Below the pieces are notes generated by a model. It saw nothing but the letters and a program-made list of their open reading frames with translations, ran no database searches and was not told where the DNA came from. From assembly GCF_002954665.1 (NCBI RefSeq), contig NZ_MSCM01000002.1, positions 902,767 through 966,766 on the forward strand: a stretch of DNA of 64,000 nucleotides, written 5' to 3'. The stretch's first letter is position 1, and every line of letters starts with the position of its first letter. Source of the DNA: Polaribacter glomeratus. GTDB lineage: Bacteria; Bacteroidota; Bacteroidia; Flavobacteriales; Flavobacteriaceae. Both the position numbers and the translations under genes were made by a program. Shown one piece after another: positions 25,804 through 34,888 of the stretch.

Positions 25804-26532
25804 ATGAAAATTATAAGCTTTATTTTATCATCAATTTTTGCATTGGTGTTTTATGTACTTTTAATTATTTTTCATCCTTTACAATGGATTGGGTTAAAAG
25901 TTTTTGGTTACAATGGACACAAATTTGTAGTAGATTATATGAATTTTGTTTTAACAAAATCATTATTAATTTTAGGTACGCCAGTATCCGTAGTAAATAA
26001 GCAAGAGTTGCCAGAAAATACAACTCTAATTTTTGTTTCTAATCACCAAGGCATGTTTGATATTCCGCCAATAATTTGGGCATTTAGAAAGTACCATCCA
26101 AAATTTGTATCTAAAATAGAGTTAGGAAAAGGTATACCTAGTATTTCGTTTAATTTAAGACATGGAGGAGCGGCTTTGATTAACAGAAAAGATCCAAAAC
26201 AAGCAATTTCTGCTTTAAGTGATTTTGCCAAAAAGATACATAAAAATAAGTGGTCGGCAGTCATTTTTCCTGAGGGAACAAGAAGCAGAGACGGCAAACC
26301 AAAAGATTTTGCTGTAAACGGATTAAAAGTGCTTACAAAATATAATAAAGAAGGATTTGTTGTACCTTTAACTATTCACAACTCTTGGAAAGTTTTTAAA
26401 TATGGAAAGTTTCCTTTAGGAATTTTTAGTCCAATTACGATTACAACACACCAACCAATAAAAATCGATTCTTTACCTTTTGATGAATTATTAGCACAAA
26501 CAGAAAAAGTGATAAAAGAACACCTAAAATGA
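25804..26532 (+). CDS. plsC: 1-acyl-sn-glycerol-3-phosphate acyltransferase
   Basis: This 242-residue membrane-bound acyltransferase makes phosphatidic acid from lysophosphatidic acid. Motif I is NHQGMFD (H81, D86), motif III is FPEGTR (155-160), and INRKD (127-131) matches motif II. N-terminal helices (3-25) anchor it. It is 2 bp after the four-helix protein and 7 bp before the desaturase gene, forming a lipid-synthesis operon. Confidence 0.92.
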   Translation: MKIISFILSSIFALVFYVLLIIFHPLQWIGLKVFGYNGHKFVVDYMNFVLTKSLLILGTPVSVVNKQELPENTTLIFVSNHQGMFDIPPIIWAFRKYHPKFVSKIELGKGIPSISFNLRHGGAALINRKDPKQAISALSDFAKKIHKNKWSAVIFPEGTRSRDGKPKDFAVNGLKVLTKYNKEGFVVPLTIHNSWKVFKYGKFPLGIFSPITITTHQPIKIDSLPFDELLAQTEKVIKEHLK

Positions 26533-26539
26533 TACAATT

Positions 26540-27520
26540 ATGTCTATAAAGAATATCAGAATGGAAGTAATGCAAACACTGGAAAAAAACATTGACAGTT
26601 TTGTAGATCAATTTTTAATTCCAGCAGAAAAAATATGGCAACCAACAGATTTTTTGCCAAACTCACAAAAAGACTCATTTATTTCTGAAGTAGAGGAAAT
26701 TAGAGAACTATCTAAAGAATTACACGACGATTTCTGGGTGGTTTTAGTGGGTGATACAATTACCGAAGAAGCTTTACCAACCTATGAATCTTGGTTATTA
26801 GACATCGACGGAATTTCTCAACAACCAGACAATGGTTGGGCAAGATGGATAAGAGCTTGGACATCCGAAGAAAATAGACATGGCGATGTTTTAAATAAAT
26901 ACTTGTATTTATCTGGTCGTGTAAATATGCGAGAAGTAGAAATTTCTACGCAGCATTTAATTGCTGATGGTTTTGATATAGGTACCGCAACTGATCCTTA
27001 TAAAAACTTTATTTACACAAGTTTTCAAGAACTAGCAACCTATGTTTCTCACAACAATGTAGCAAAAATTGCAAAACAAAAAGGTCATAAATCGTTAGCA
27101 AAAATGTCTAAAATTATTGCAGGTGACGAAATGCGTCATCACCAGGCATATTCTCATTTTGTAAAAGAGATTTTTAAGATAGATCCGTCAGAAATGATGT
27201 TGGCTTTTCAACACATGATGAAACATAAAATTGTAATGCCTGCTTTGCATTTAAGAGAATCTTTTGGTGCAAAAGGTAGTTTGTTTGATGATTTTTCTAC
27301 GGTTGCGCAAAGAATCGGTGTGTATACTGGCTTTGATTATGTTGATATTCTAAAAAAATTGACTGTAAGTTGGGAAATAGACAAAATAACAAACCTTACT
27401 CCAGAAGCAGAAAAAGCAAGAGATTACCTAATGAAACTGCCAGAAAGAATGCAGCGAATTACAGAGAGAATTAAAGTTCCGAATACAAAGTTTGAGTTTA
27501 AATGGATGATACCAGCTTAA
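26540..27520 (+). CDS. Acyl-[acyl-carrier-protein] desaturase
   Basis: The 326-residue soluble di-iron enzyme inserts a double bond in acyl-ACP. The two metal motifs are SEENRHGD (about 110-117) and GDEMRHHQAYSHF (about 194-206), each matching EExRH of the stearoyl-ACP desaturase family. The start may also be the ATG 7 codons in; both keep the domain whole. It needs electrons from ferredoxin or a similar donor; the upstream four-helix protein is one candidate and the ferredoxin reductase at 11.8 kb another. Desaturation matters for membrane fluidity in cold marine bacteria. Confidence 0.93.
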   Translation: MSIKNIRMEVMQTLEKNIDSFVDQFLIPAEKIWQPTDFLPNSQKDSFISEVEEIRELSKELHDDFWVVLVGDTITEEALPTYESWLLDIDGISQQPDNGWARWIRAWTSEENRHGDVLNKYLYLSGRVNMREVEISTQHLIADGFDIGTATDPYKNFIYTSFQELATYVSHNNVAKIAKQKGHKSLAKMSKIIAGDEMRHHQAYSHFVKEIFKIDPSEMMLAFQHMMKHKIVMPALHLRESFGAKGSLFDDFSTVAQRIGVYTGFDYVDILKKLTVSWEIDKITNLTPEAEKARDYLMKLPERMQRITERIKVPNTKFEFKWMIPA

Positions 27521-27548
27521 AAATAATTCTGAGTATATAAAATGGTAT

Positions 27549-27585
27549 AAACCCTTTGGATGTAAAAATCTCGAAGGGTTTTTTT
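27549..27585 (+). terminator. Terminator after the desaturase operon
   Basis: An 8-bp stem AAACCCTT/AAGGGTTT with a 17-base loop ends in a T run. Confidence 0.65.
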
Positions 27586-27608
27586 ATAGATTAGTTTTAA
27601 TTAAAACT

Positions 27609-28124
27609 TTAAATGTTTAAGTTAATTTCAAATAAACAGACTGCATCTTTTTTATAATGTTCGGGTAAACTGTCGGTGTTTTTTAAATTAAACATCCCAA
27701 GAAAATTAAAACCAGAATTTTTATAATGTTCAATTAATTTGATGTTTTTTCCTAACGTATCTAATCGAATAAACTGAATTCCTTTCTCGAATGCCATTTT
27801 TTTTGCCCATTCAACAATTGTAACAACATAATTATTTCCTCTAAACTTAGGGTTCGTGGCAATTCTATGAATATAAATAGCTGGATCTTTATTTTTTTCT
27901 TCCCAAATTTGAGCATCACTAAAAGTAATTGCCCAAATACATGCAATTTTGTTATGTATCAATAATTTAAATTGTCTGTTTTCTGCAATTTCAGTGGTTA
28001 CCAGTTCTCTTTTAAAATTAGGCCAAACAATCACTTTGTCTTTCGTTTTTTGATACTCGGACGCTGTTTTATAAAATTCAAATACGGTATCAATATCTGC
28101 AATTGTTACATTTTTAATTTCCAT
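27609..28124 (-). CDS. GNAT family N-acetyltransferase
   Basis: The protein is 171 residues from the ATG at 28124 (MEIKNVTIADIDTVFEFY); an ATG at 28166 would add a hydrophobic run and overlap the nitrilase gene, so I reject it. The acetyl-CoA-binding motif A reads IHRIATNPKFRGNNYVVTIV, in the QxxGxG/A position of the fold though degenerate, then ..LDTLGKNIKLIEHYKNSGF. The acceptor is unknown. It lies 4 bp downstream of the nitrilase-family gene on the same strand. Confidence 0.87.
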   Translation of the reverse strand: MEIKNVTIADIDTVFEFYKTASEYQKTKDKVIVWPNFKRELVTTEIAENRQFKLLIHNKIACIWAITFSDAQIWEEKNKDPAIYIHRIATNPKFRGNNYVVTIVEWAKKMAFEKGIQFIRLDTLGKNIKLIEHYKNSGFNFLGMFNLKNTDSLPEHYKKDAVCLFEINLNI

Positions 28125-28128
28125 GATT

Positions 28129-28917
28129 TTATTTAGAATAATTAATATGAAAAGAATCCATATCATTTAAAAAACCTAATTTTTCTCTTACCGTATTTTG
28201 ATTTTTTTTATTGACGGTTGCACTAATAACTCCAACCTCATTTTTGGTCAAACTAGAAAGTTCCTCGCCCAGATAATCAATAATTAAAGAGTTTCCAGAA
28301 TATTCGTAATTACTAGCATCTGTGCCTGTTCTATTTACACCAACAACGTAACTCATATTTTCTATGGCACGCGCTTTTAAAAGTGTTTTCCAAGCTTTTA
28401 TTCTTGTAATTGGCCAATTTGCCATAAAGATTAAAAGATCGTAATTTTCGGTATTTCTAGCCCAAACAGGAAAACGTAAATCATAACAAATAAAGGGGCA
28501 AATTCGCCATCCTTTGTAGGTAACAATTAACTTTTCTGTGCCAGAAGTGTATACTTTATGTTCGCCAGCCAAGGTAAAAGAATGTCTTTTATTGTAAGTT
28601 TCAATTTTTCCTGACGGATGCACAAAAACCAATCTATTGTAATAATTTTCACCCTCATTAATCACCAAACTTCCGGTTATGGCAATTTGCTTTTCTGTTG
28701 CTATTTTTAGCATCCAAAAAACTGAAATTCCATCCATTTTTTCAGCTACTTTTTTAGGGTTCATGGTAAAACCGGTGGTAAACATTTCTGGTAAAACAAT
28801 TAGATCGGTAGTTTCTGGTAAACTGTTTATTTTTTCTTCAAAAAAAGCTAAATTTTTCGTCGGATTCTCCCAAAATAAATCCGCCTGAATACCTACAACA
28901 TGTAATTCGTTTTTCAT
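28129..28917 (-). CDS. Nitrilase family amidohydrolase, omega-amidase/YafV type
   Basis: This 262-residue enzyme has the Glu-Lys-Cys triad: E44 in LPEMFTTGF, K110 in YNKRHSF, C144 in FICYDLRFP. This subgroup includes omega-amidases that hydrolyse alpha-ketoglutaramate or alpha-ketosuccinamate, a repair reaction that follows glutamine transamination. The length and motifs match that branch; the substrate is inferred. It is followed after 4 bp by the GNAT gene. Confidence 0.9.
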   Translation of the reverse strand: MKNELHVVGIQADLFWENPTKNLAFFEEKINSLPETTDLIVLPEMFTTGFTMNPKKVAEKMDGISVFWMLKIATEKQIAITGSLVINEGENYYNRLVFVHPSGKIETYNKRHSFTLAGEHKVYTSGTEKLIVTYKGWRICPFICYDLRFPVWARNTENYDLLIFMANWPITRIKAWKTLLKARAIENMSYVVGVNRTGTDASNYEYSGNSLIIDYLGEELSSLTKNEVGVISATVNKKNQNTVREKLGFLNDMDSFHINYSK

Positions 28918-28986
28918 TAAAATAAATTTAAAGATTACAGCGCTATAAATGTAAGTTTTTGTAATTTAGGAAACCAAAAAAAAGCT

Positions 28987-31725
28987 ATGCAATCTTTTAT
29001 TTCTGAAACTTTAGATGATATTTTACAAACTACAAAATCGTTTGAAAACGTTGTTTTTATATTGCCATCACAAAGAGCAAAAGTATTTGTAAAACAAACC
29101 TTTAAAGACAAAATTTCTGTAGGGTTTTTGCCAGAAATGCTAAATATAGAGCAGTTTATACATCAAATATCTGGCGTGCAAAAAGCAGATAACATTCAGT
29201 TATTATTTCATTTTTACACCATTTACAAAAGTGTTGATAAGAATCCAGATTCTTTTGACACATTTTCTACTTGGGCATTAACCGTTTTACAAGATTTTAA
29301 TGAAATTGACCAGCATCTTATAAATACAAAAGAGATTTTTACCTATTTAAGAGATATTGAACGTTTGCGAAAATGGTCTGTAAAAGGCACGTTTAAAGAA
29401 ACGGAATTGATAAAAGATCATTATTCTTTTTTAGAGAAACTAAATAATTATTACACTGCTTTTTATCAGTTTTTATTGGATGAAAATATAGGGTATCAAG
29501 GTTTAATGTATAGAGAAGCTTCTAAAAAAGTAGCTACCTATTTAGACAAAAACGCCGATAAAAAGTTCTTTTTTATTGGTTTTAATGCACTTAATAAAGC
29601 AGAAGAATTCTTATTTCAGAAAGTTTTAGAAAATGGGAATTCAGAAATTTATTGGGATATTGATGAAGCATTTTTTAACTCGAATCACCAAGCTGGTAAA
29701 TTTGTCAGAAAATATAAAAAAGAGTGGAAGTATTTTGAAAAAAACAAACTTAAATCTTTAGGAAATTCATTTTCAGCACCAAAAAAAATACAAGTTATTG
29801 GTGCTGCAAAAAATAATACTCAAATAAAATATATTGGCGAAATTTTAGAAGAAAACCCTGATTTTAAAAACACAGCGCTGGTTTTAGCGGATGAAACGTT
29901 GCTGCCAATTACGTTAAATTCATTGCCTAAAAACATAAAGGCAATTAATATTACCATGGGGTATCCTTTAAAAGATATCCCAACAACAAGTTTATTGTTT
30001 TCTGTTTTTCAATTGTTTGTTTCGCAAGAAAAATTGCAAAAAAGCATGCTTAATGAGTATTATTATAAAGATGTAATTCGTTTTTTTAAACACCAATCTA
30101 TTTATGGGTTGATTTCTAATATTGATGATTTTACATCAGAAATTGCAGCAGAGAATCAAACCTTTATTAGTGAAAAGTTGCTTGCCAAGTTTTTAGAAAA
30201 TCAGCCAATAGAAGTAAAAAAGGTAATTTTAAATCTCTTTAAAAGCTTTGATACTGTGTCAAATTTTATTGAGAGAATTTTAGATTTAATCAACCTTTTA
30301 AAAGAGGATATAAACGATTTAGAAAAGGAATATTTATTCCGTTTTTACACCGTTTTTACGCAGTTAAAAACTTTGCAAAATGAATTTGAGTATTTTACAG
30401 ATTTAAAAACATTATCGCTTTTTTTTAGACAATTAATAGGTTCAGAAAGTTTATCGTTTCAAGGAGAACCGCTTAAAGGATTGCAATTAATGGGGATGTT
30501 AGAAACGCGCGTTTTAGATTTTGAAAACATCATTTTAGCATCTGCAAACGAAGGCGTTTTGCCAGCAAGTAGTCAGCAAAATTCTTTTATTCCGTTTGAT
30601 GTAAAAGTCGAATTTGGTTTGCCAACCTACAGAGAAAAAGACGCTATTTTCTCCTATCATTTTTTTCGATTAATTCAAAGAGCAAAAAATATTTTTATAC
30701 TCTACAACACAGAACATGATGTTTTTGGAAGTGGCGAAAAAAGTAGGTTTGTAACACAATTAGAAATGATGAGAACAGATATTGTTCATAAAATTGTTTC
30801 GCCAAAAGTAGTTGCGCAAAAAACCGAATTAAAAGAAATTGCTAAAAATGAGTTGGTTTTTGAACGCTTAAAAGAATTGGCAAAACAAGGTTTTTCGCCA
30901 TCTTCTTTAACCAACTATTTATACAATCCTGTTGCTTTTTACAAACAGAAAATTCTGCGAATCAAGGAATTTGATGATGTAGAAGAAACTGTTGCGTACA
31001 ATACGTTAGGAACCGTTGTGCACGAAACTTTAGATGAATTGTACAAACCTTTTATTGGTCAATTTTTAACTGCGGATGACATTTTAGAAATGGAAAAAAT
31101 AGCCAAAGAGTTGGTGGTAAAACATTTTAAAATCCAATTTAAAAATGGCGATTTATCTACAGGGAAAAATCGTTTAATTTTTGAAGTAGCTAATAGATTT
31201 GTTACTAACTTTTTATCCCAAGAAAAGTTGCTGTTAAAGGATAAAAAAAATCAGTTAAAAATTATTGCTACAGAAGAAAACTTATCCGCAGAAATAGAAA
31301 TTGATGGCATTGATTTCCCTATTAAAATTCATGGAAATGTAGATCGAGTTGATGAATTAAATGGCGAAATTAGAATTATTGATTATAAATCTGGAATGGT
31401 GCAAAGCTCGGAATTAAAAGTGCTAGACTTTGAACAATTACGAACAAAAGAGCAGTATAAAGCAATTCAGGTTTTATTGTATGGCTATTTATTTACAAAA
31501 AGTAAAAACTTTGATAGTTCTAAAACGTTAAAAGCAGGAATATTTTCTTTCAAAAATTTAAACCAAGGTTTTTTAAGCATTAACTTTTCATCAAACTATA
31601 GAAATCCAGATTATACAATTACCCAAGAAAAACTAGAAGAATTTTTAGTTCGAATAAAAGAATACATCAAAGAAATTTACAACCCAGCAATTGGTTTTAT
31701 CGAGCCGCCAGATTTAAAGTATTAA
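28987..31725 (+). CDS. PD-(D/E)XK nuclease family protein, AddB/RecB-like
   Basis: The 912-residue protein has a helicase-like N-terminal region (FVILPSQRAKVFVKQ, without an intact Walker A, as in AddB) and a C-terminal RecB-type nuclease domain from about 630. There, Y-x3-L...HETLDELY, the acidic DRVDELNGEIRIIDYKSG (about 785-802) and the Q/Y motif EQYKAIQVLLYGY are seen. It probably acts in double-strand break end processing with a RecB-like helicase encoded elsewhere. Its TAA is directly followed by the stop of the universal stress gene on the other strand, with no spacer. Confidence 0.88.
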   Translation: MQSFISETLDDILQTTKSFENVVFILPSQRAKVFVKQTFKDKISVGFLPEMLNIEQFIHQISGVQKADNIQLLFHFYTIYKSVDKNPDSFDTFSTWALTVLQDFNEIDQHLINTKEIFTYLRDIERLRKWSVKGTFKETELIKDHYSFLEKLNNYYTAFYQFLLDENIGYQGLMYREASKKVATYLDKNADKKFFFIGFNALNKAEEFLFQKVLENGNSEIYWDIDEAFFNSNHQAGKFVRKYKKEWKYFEKNKLKSLGNSFSAPKKIQVIGAAKNNTQIKYIGEILEENPDFKNTALVLADETLLPITLNSLPKNIKAINITMGYPLKDIPTTSLLFSVFQLFVSQEKLQKSMLNEYYYKDVIRFFKHQSIYGLISNIDDFTSEIAAENQTFISEKLLAKFLENQPIEVKKVILNLFKSFDTVSNFIERILDLINLLKEDINDLEKEYLFRFYTVFTQLKTLQNEFEYFTDLKTLSLFFRQLIGSESLSFQGEPLKGLQLMGMLETRVLDFENIILASANEGVLPASSQQNSFIPFDVKVEFGLPTYREKDAIFSYHFFRLIQRAKNIFILYNTEHDVFGSGEKSRFVTQLEMMRTDIVHKIVSPKVVAQKTELKEIAKNELVFERLKELAKQGFSPSSLTNYLYNPVAFYKQKILRIKEFDDVEETVAYNTLGTVVHETLDELYKPFIGQFLTADDILEMEKIAKELVVKHFKIQFKNGDLSTGKNRLIFEVANRFVTNFLSQEKLLLKDKKNQLKIIATEENLSAEIEIDGIDFPIKIHGNVDRVDELNGEIRIIDYKSGMVQSSELKVLDFEQLRTKEQYKAIQVLLYGYLFTKSKNFDSSKTLKAGIFSFKNLNQGFLSINFSSNYRNPDYTITQEKLEEFLVRIKEYIKEIYNPAIGFIEPPDLKY

Positions 31726-32517
31726 TTATTTTCCTTTTAAAATCAATAAAGGCACATTTGTGTAAAACTCTTCTTTTAAAACGGTGTTTTTTTCCCACAG
31801 TTTTTTAAAGAAACCTCTTTTACGTCTAAAAACGCACAACATATCTGGTTGATGCTTTTGAAAATGCTCTAAAACTCCTTGAAAAGTTGTCGCATTTTCA
31901 GTAATTGTTAACGATGATTTAAGATTTTCTAACTCCTTACTTAAAACTAAATCTTCATCAGTATAGTCAGCCGTTTTTACTTGTAATAAGTTTACTTCAC
32001 AATTAAATTTCTTTACTATAAATTGTAGCGGTCTTAGCGCCGTTTTGCTTTTTACAATTCCTGAATTAAACGCCATTAAAATATTTTTAACAGGTGTGTA
32101 TTTATATCCGTCAGGAACAGCCAAAATTGGTAAATCTGTTTGTTTAACTAATTTACCAGCCGTTTTTCCTAAAAAAATTTCTTCTTTTATAGAATTACTT
32201 CTAGCGCCAACAATTATTAAATCTACATTTAATTCATTGTCAATAGCTTCCACACTGTCTACTAGAGAACCTTTTGCAGAAATTAAGTTTACTGTTACAT
32301 TTTTTCTATCGACAGAATTTACAATTGCACGCAAATACAAATTGGTTTCGCGTTCAATAATTGTATTTACATTTATCATAACTCCCGCTTTAGATTGCAC
32401 GCTATATGCTCTAAAAACTAGAATGTTAGCATTTACTTCTGCGGCAAAGTCAATAGCAAATTGTAAAGTGTTTTGTGCACTTTCTGTAGATCCGATAGGT
32501 ACTAAAATGTTTTTCAT
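31726..32517 (-). CDS. Universal stress protein with two UspA domains
   Basis: The 263-residue protein has two Usp units. The first (1-135, MKNILVPIGSTESAQNTLQF) has an ATP-loop-like GARSNSIKEEIFLGKTAGKLV near 103-123; the second (about 143-263) is more divergent and starts VKNILMAFNSG. Tandem Usp proteins are usual in Bacteroidota. The partner or stress signal is not evident. It converges with the nuclease gene with no gap. Confidence 0.92.
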   Translation of the reverse strand: MKNILVPIGSTESAQNTLQFAIDFAAEVNANILVFRAYSVQSKAGVMINVNTIIERETNLYLRAIVNSVDRKNVTVNLISAKGSLVDSVEAIDNELNVDLIIVGARSNSIKEEIFLGKTAGKLVKQTDLPILAVPDGYKYTPVKNILMAFNSGIVKSKTALRPLQFIVKKFNCEVNLLQVKTADYTDEDLVLSKELENLKSSLTITENATTFQGVLEHFQKHQPDMLCVFRRKRGFFKKLWEKNTVLKEEFYTNVPLLILKGK

Positions 32518-32610
32518 ACTATAATTTTATAGGTTGCAAAGTTACTCATTTTTCAGAAAGTAAAGCAACTTCAAACTTTTTAGATATGTACCTTTACCAA
32601 AAATATATTT

Positions 32611-33939
32611 TTGAAAACTAATATTAGCTTTAAGCATATTAATAAATTGGCGATTCCGGCTTTAATTGCGGGCATTGCAGAGCCTTTGTTATCTATTACA
32701 GACACCGCAATTATTGGTAATATAGATGTAAATGCAACAGAAAGTTTAGCAGCTGTAGGTATTGTTGGCGCATTTATTTCTATGTTAATTTGGGTTTTTG
32801 GCCAAATTAGAAGTGCTATTTCTTCTATAATTTCTCAGTATGTTGGTGCCAATAAATTGGATGAAATAAAATCGTTGCCAGCGCAAGCAATTGCGATTGT
32901 TGTGTTAGGTAGTTTATTAATTTTAGCAATTTCTTATCCGTTTGCGGCACAGATTTTTCAATTTTATAATGCATCAGGTGCTGTTTTAGATGCGTGTGTT
33001 GTTTATTTTAAAATTAGAATTTTTGGATTTCCTTTTTCGCTTTTTGTGTTTGCTGTATTCGGAATTTTTAGAGGCTTACAAAACACTTTTTATCCTATGA
33101 TAATAGCAATTGTTGGCGCTTTATTAAACGTTGTTTTAGATGTTGCTTTTGTATACGGAATTGAAGGATTTATCCCTGCAATGAATATAGAAGGCGCAGC
33201 GTATGCAAGTGTAATTGCTCAAATTACGATGGCAGTAATTGCATTGGTTTTGCTGATGAAAAAAACATCGATTTCCTTAAAAATAAGCTTTCCTTTTCAT
33301 GAACAAATACCCAATTTAATGGGAATGATTGGTAATTTGTTCATTAGAACAATCGCTTTAAATACAGCCTTATATTTTGCAACTTCTTTTGCCACAGGGT
33401 ACGGTAAAGAATACATTGCAGCTTACACAATTGGCCTAAACCTTTGGATGTTAGGTGCTTTTATGATTGATGGATTTTCTAGTGCAGGTAATATTTTATC
33501 AGGAAAATTATTAGGCGCAAAAGAGTATACAACATTGGTAATATTGAGTAATAAATTATTAAAATATGGCCTTTTTATGGGTGCGGCTATTGCAGCAACT
33601 TCCTTTTTATTTTATTATTCTATTGGTCAAGTTTTTACAAAAGATCCGTTAGTTTTAGAACAATTTTATGATGTTTTCTGGATTGTGATTTTAACGCAAC
33701 CCATTAGTGCCGTTACTTTTATTTTTGACGGAATGTTTAAAGGAATGGGAGAAATGAAATACTTAAGAAATGTGTTAATTCTTTCTACAGGATTTGTTTT
33801 TATACCCACACTGTTCTTTTTTGATTGGCTAGATTATAAATTAATGGCTATTTGGATTGCTTTTACGCTTTGGATTTTAGCAAGAGGGATTCCATTAATT
33901 ATTAAGTTTAGAAGTAAGTTTATACCTTTAACGATATAA
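32611..33939 (+). CDS. MATE family efflux transporter, TTG start
   Basis: This 442-residue protein has twelve predicted helices in two MatE repeats. It starts at TTG 32611 (product MKTNISFKHINKLAIPALIAG, the standard beginning with the first helix following); no upstream in-frame ATG exists. MATE proteins expel drugs or metabolites in exchange for Na+ or H+. Of the branches, DinF-like is closest in feel, by motif DTAIIGNIDVNATESLAAVG. The substrate is unknown. Confidence 0.92.
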   Translation: MKTNISFKHINKLAIPALIAGIAEPLLSITDTAIIGNIDVNATESLAAVGIVGAFISMLIWVFGQIRSAISSIISQYVGANKLDEIKSLPAQAIAIVVLGSLLILAISYPFAAQIFQFYNASGAVLDACVVYFKIRIFGFPFSLFVFAVFGIFRGLQNTFYPMIIAIVGALLNVVLDVAFVYGIEGFIPAMNIEGAAYASVIAQITMAVIALVLLMKKTSISLKISFPFHEQIPNLMGMIGNLFIRTIALNTALYFATSFATGYGKEYIAAYTIGLNLWMLGAFMIDGFSSAGNILSGKLLGAKEYTTLVILSNKLLKYGLFMGAAIAATSFLFYYSIGQVFTKDPLVLEQFYDVFWIVILTQPISAVTFIFDGMFKGMGEMKYLRNVLILSTGFVFIPTLFFFDWLDYKLMAIWIAFTLWILARGIPLIIKFRSKFIPLTI

Positions 33940-34031
33940 AGAATGATTCTAAAATTAGCTCAAATTGTATTTTTGTTAGGATAATTTTAGTAAATTAATT
34001 AAGTTCGCAGGACATTAATACATAAAAAAAA

Positions 34032-34649
34032 ATGAATTTAAAAAGAATTATTTTATCATTAACAGTTCTTGTTTTGTTAGGAAGTTGTGCTTCTGGTTAC
34101 AAAGCAATTAATCCTAGTACTATTAATTATTATTCTAGCGCTGCTGATAAATCGGTTACATTGCAGTATAAATACGAATTATTAGATAAGAAGTACAAAA
34201 AGAAAGAAGTAGCAAAAGGCGTACGATTAGTTGCTATTAAAATTACAAATAATTCTAACGAAGACTTAGTTTTTGGAGACGACATTAGCTTAACATACGA
34301 CGATGGTTCTAAATTATATATCATGGATAATGATAAAGTTTATAGTTCTTTAAAGCAAAAACCTGCAACTTATTTATGGTATTTATTGCTTACACCAATG
34401 AATTTATACACGAACAAATCGCAGAACGGTTTTCAAACAGAAACAAGTTCTACACCAATAGGTCTTATAGTTGGTCCTGGTTTAGCTGGTGGTAATATGA
34501 TTGCGGCAACTTCTGCAAATAAAAAGTTTGAACAAAACTTGTTAGACTATAATATAAATGGTGCTACTATTAAAAAAGGAGAAACCGTTTCTGGTTTAAT
34601 TGGCCTAAGAGCAGATGGTTATAATTCAATTAAAATTAAAGTAAACTAA
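34032..34649 (+). CDS. Lipoprotein of unknown function
   Basis: The 205-residue protein has a signal peptide and lipobox LGSCASG (Cys19), then a beta-rich region (VAIKITNNSNEDLVFGDDISL, 68-88) and a glycine-rich hydrophobic stretch (PIGLIVGPGLAGGNMIAAT). The central part resembles FxLYD-like folds that bind nothing known. I do not recognise the family. It stands alone, with a strong terminator behind it. Confidence 0.8.
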   Translation: MNLKRIILSLTVLVLLGSCASGYKAINPSTINYYSSAADKSVTLQYKYELLDKKYKKKEVAKGVRLVAIKITNNSNEDLVFGDDISLTYDDGSKLYIMDNDKVYSSLKQKPATYLWYLLLTPMNLYTNKSQNGFQTETSSTPIGLIVGPGLAGGNMIAATSANKKFEQNLLDYNINGATIKKGETVSGLIGLRADGYNSIKIKVN

Positions 34650-34675
34650 AAAATATTTTATTTTTCATAAATTTT

Positions 34676-34708
34676 AAAAGTCATTACGCTATCTGTAATG
34701 ACTTTTTT
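34676..34708 (+). terminator. Strong terminator after the lipoprotein gene
   Basis: A perfect 12-bp stem AAAAGTCATTAC/GTAATGACTTTT with a 7-base loop is followed by T residues. Confidence 0.85.
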
Positions 34709-34888
34709 ATTTGTATATTTTGTTCGCTTTAAAATAGGAATTTAAAATTTAGAATTCCTCTTGTTTTTTGGAACGCTTATTGTTGTTTGTAAAGAGAAAA
34801 ATGAATTTTATTTTGTTTATTTTTTTATCACCTTTAATTTTTTAAAGACTTTTATTTAGGAAAACAAAATGTATAAAAACTAAATTAC

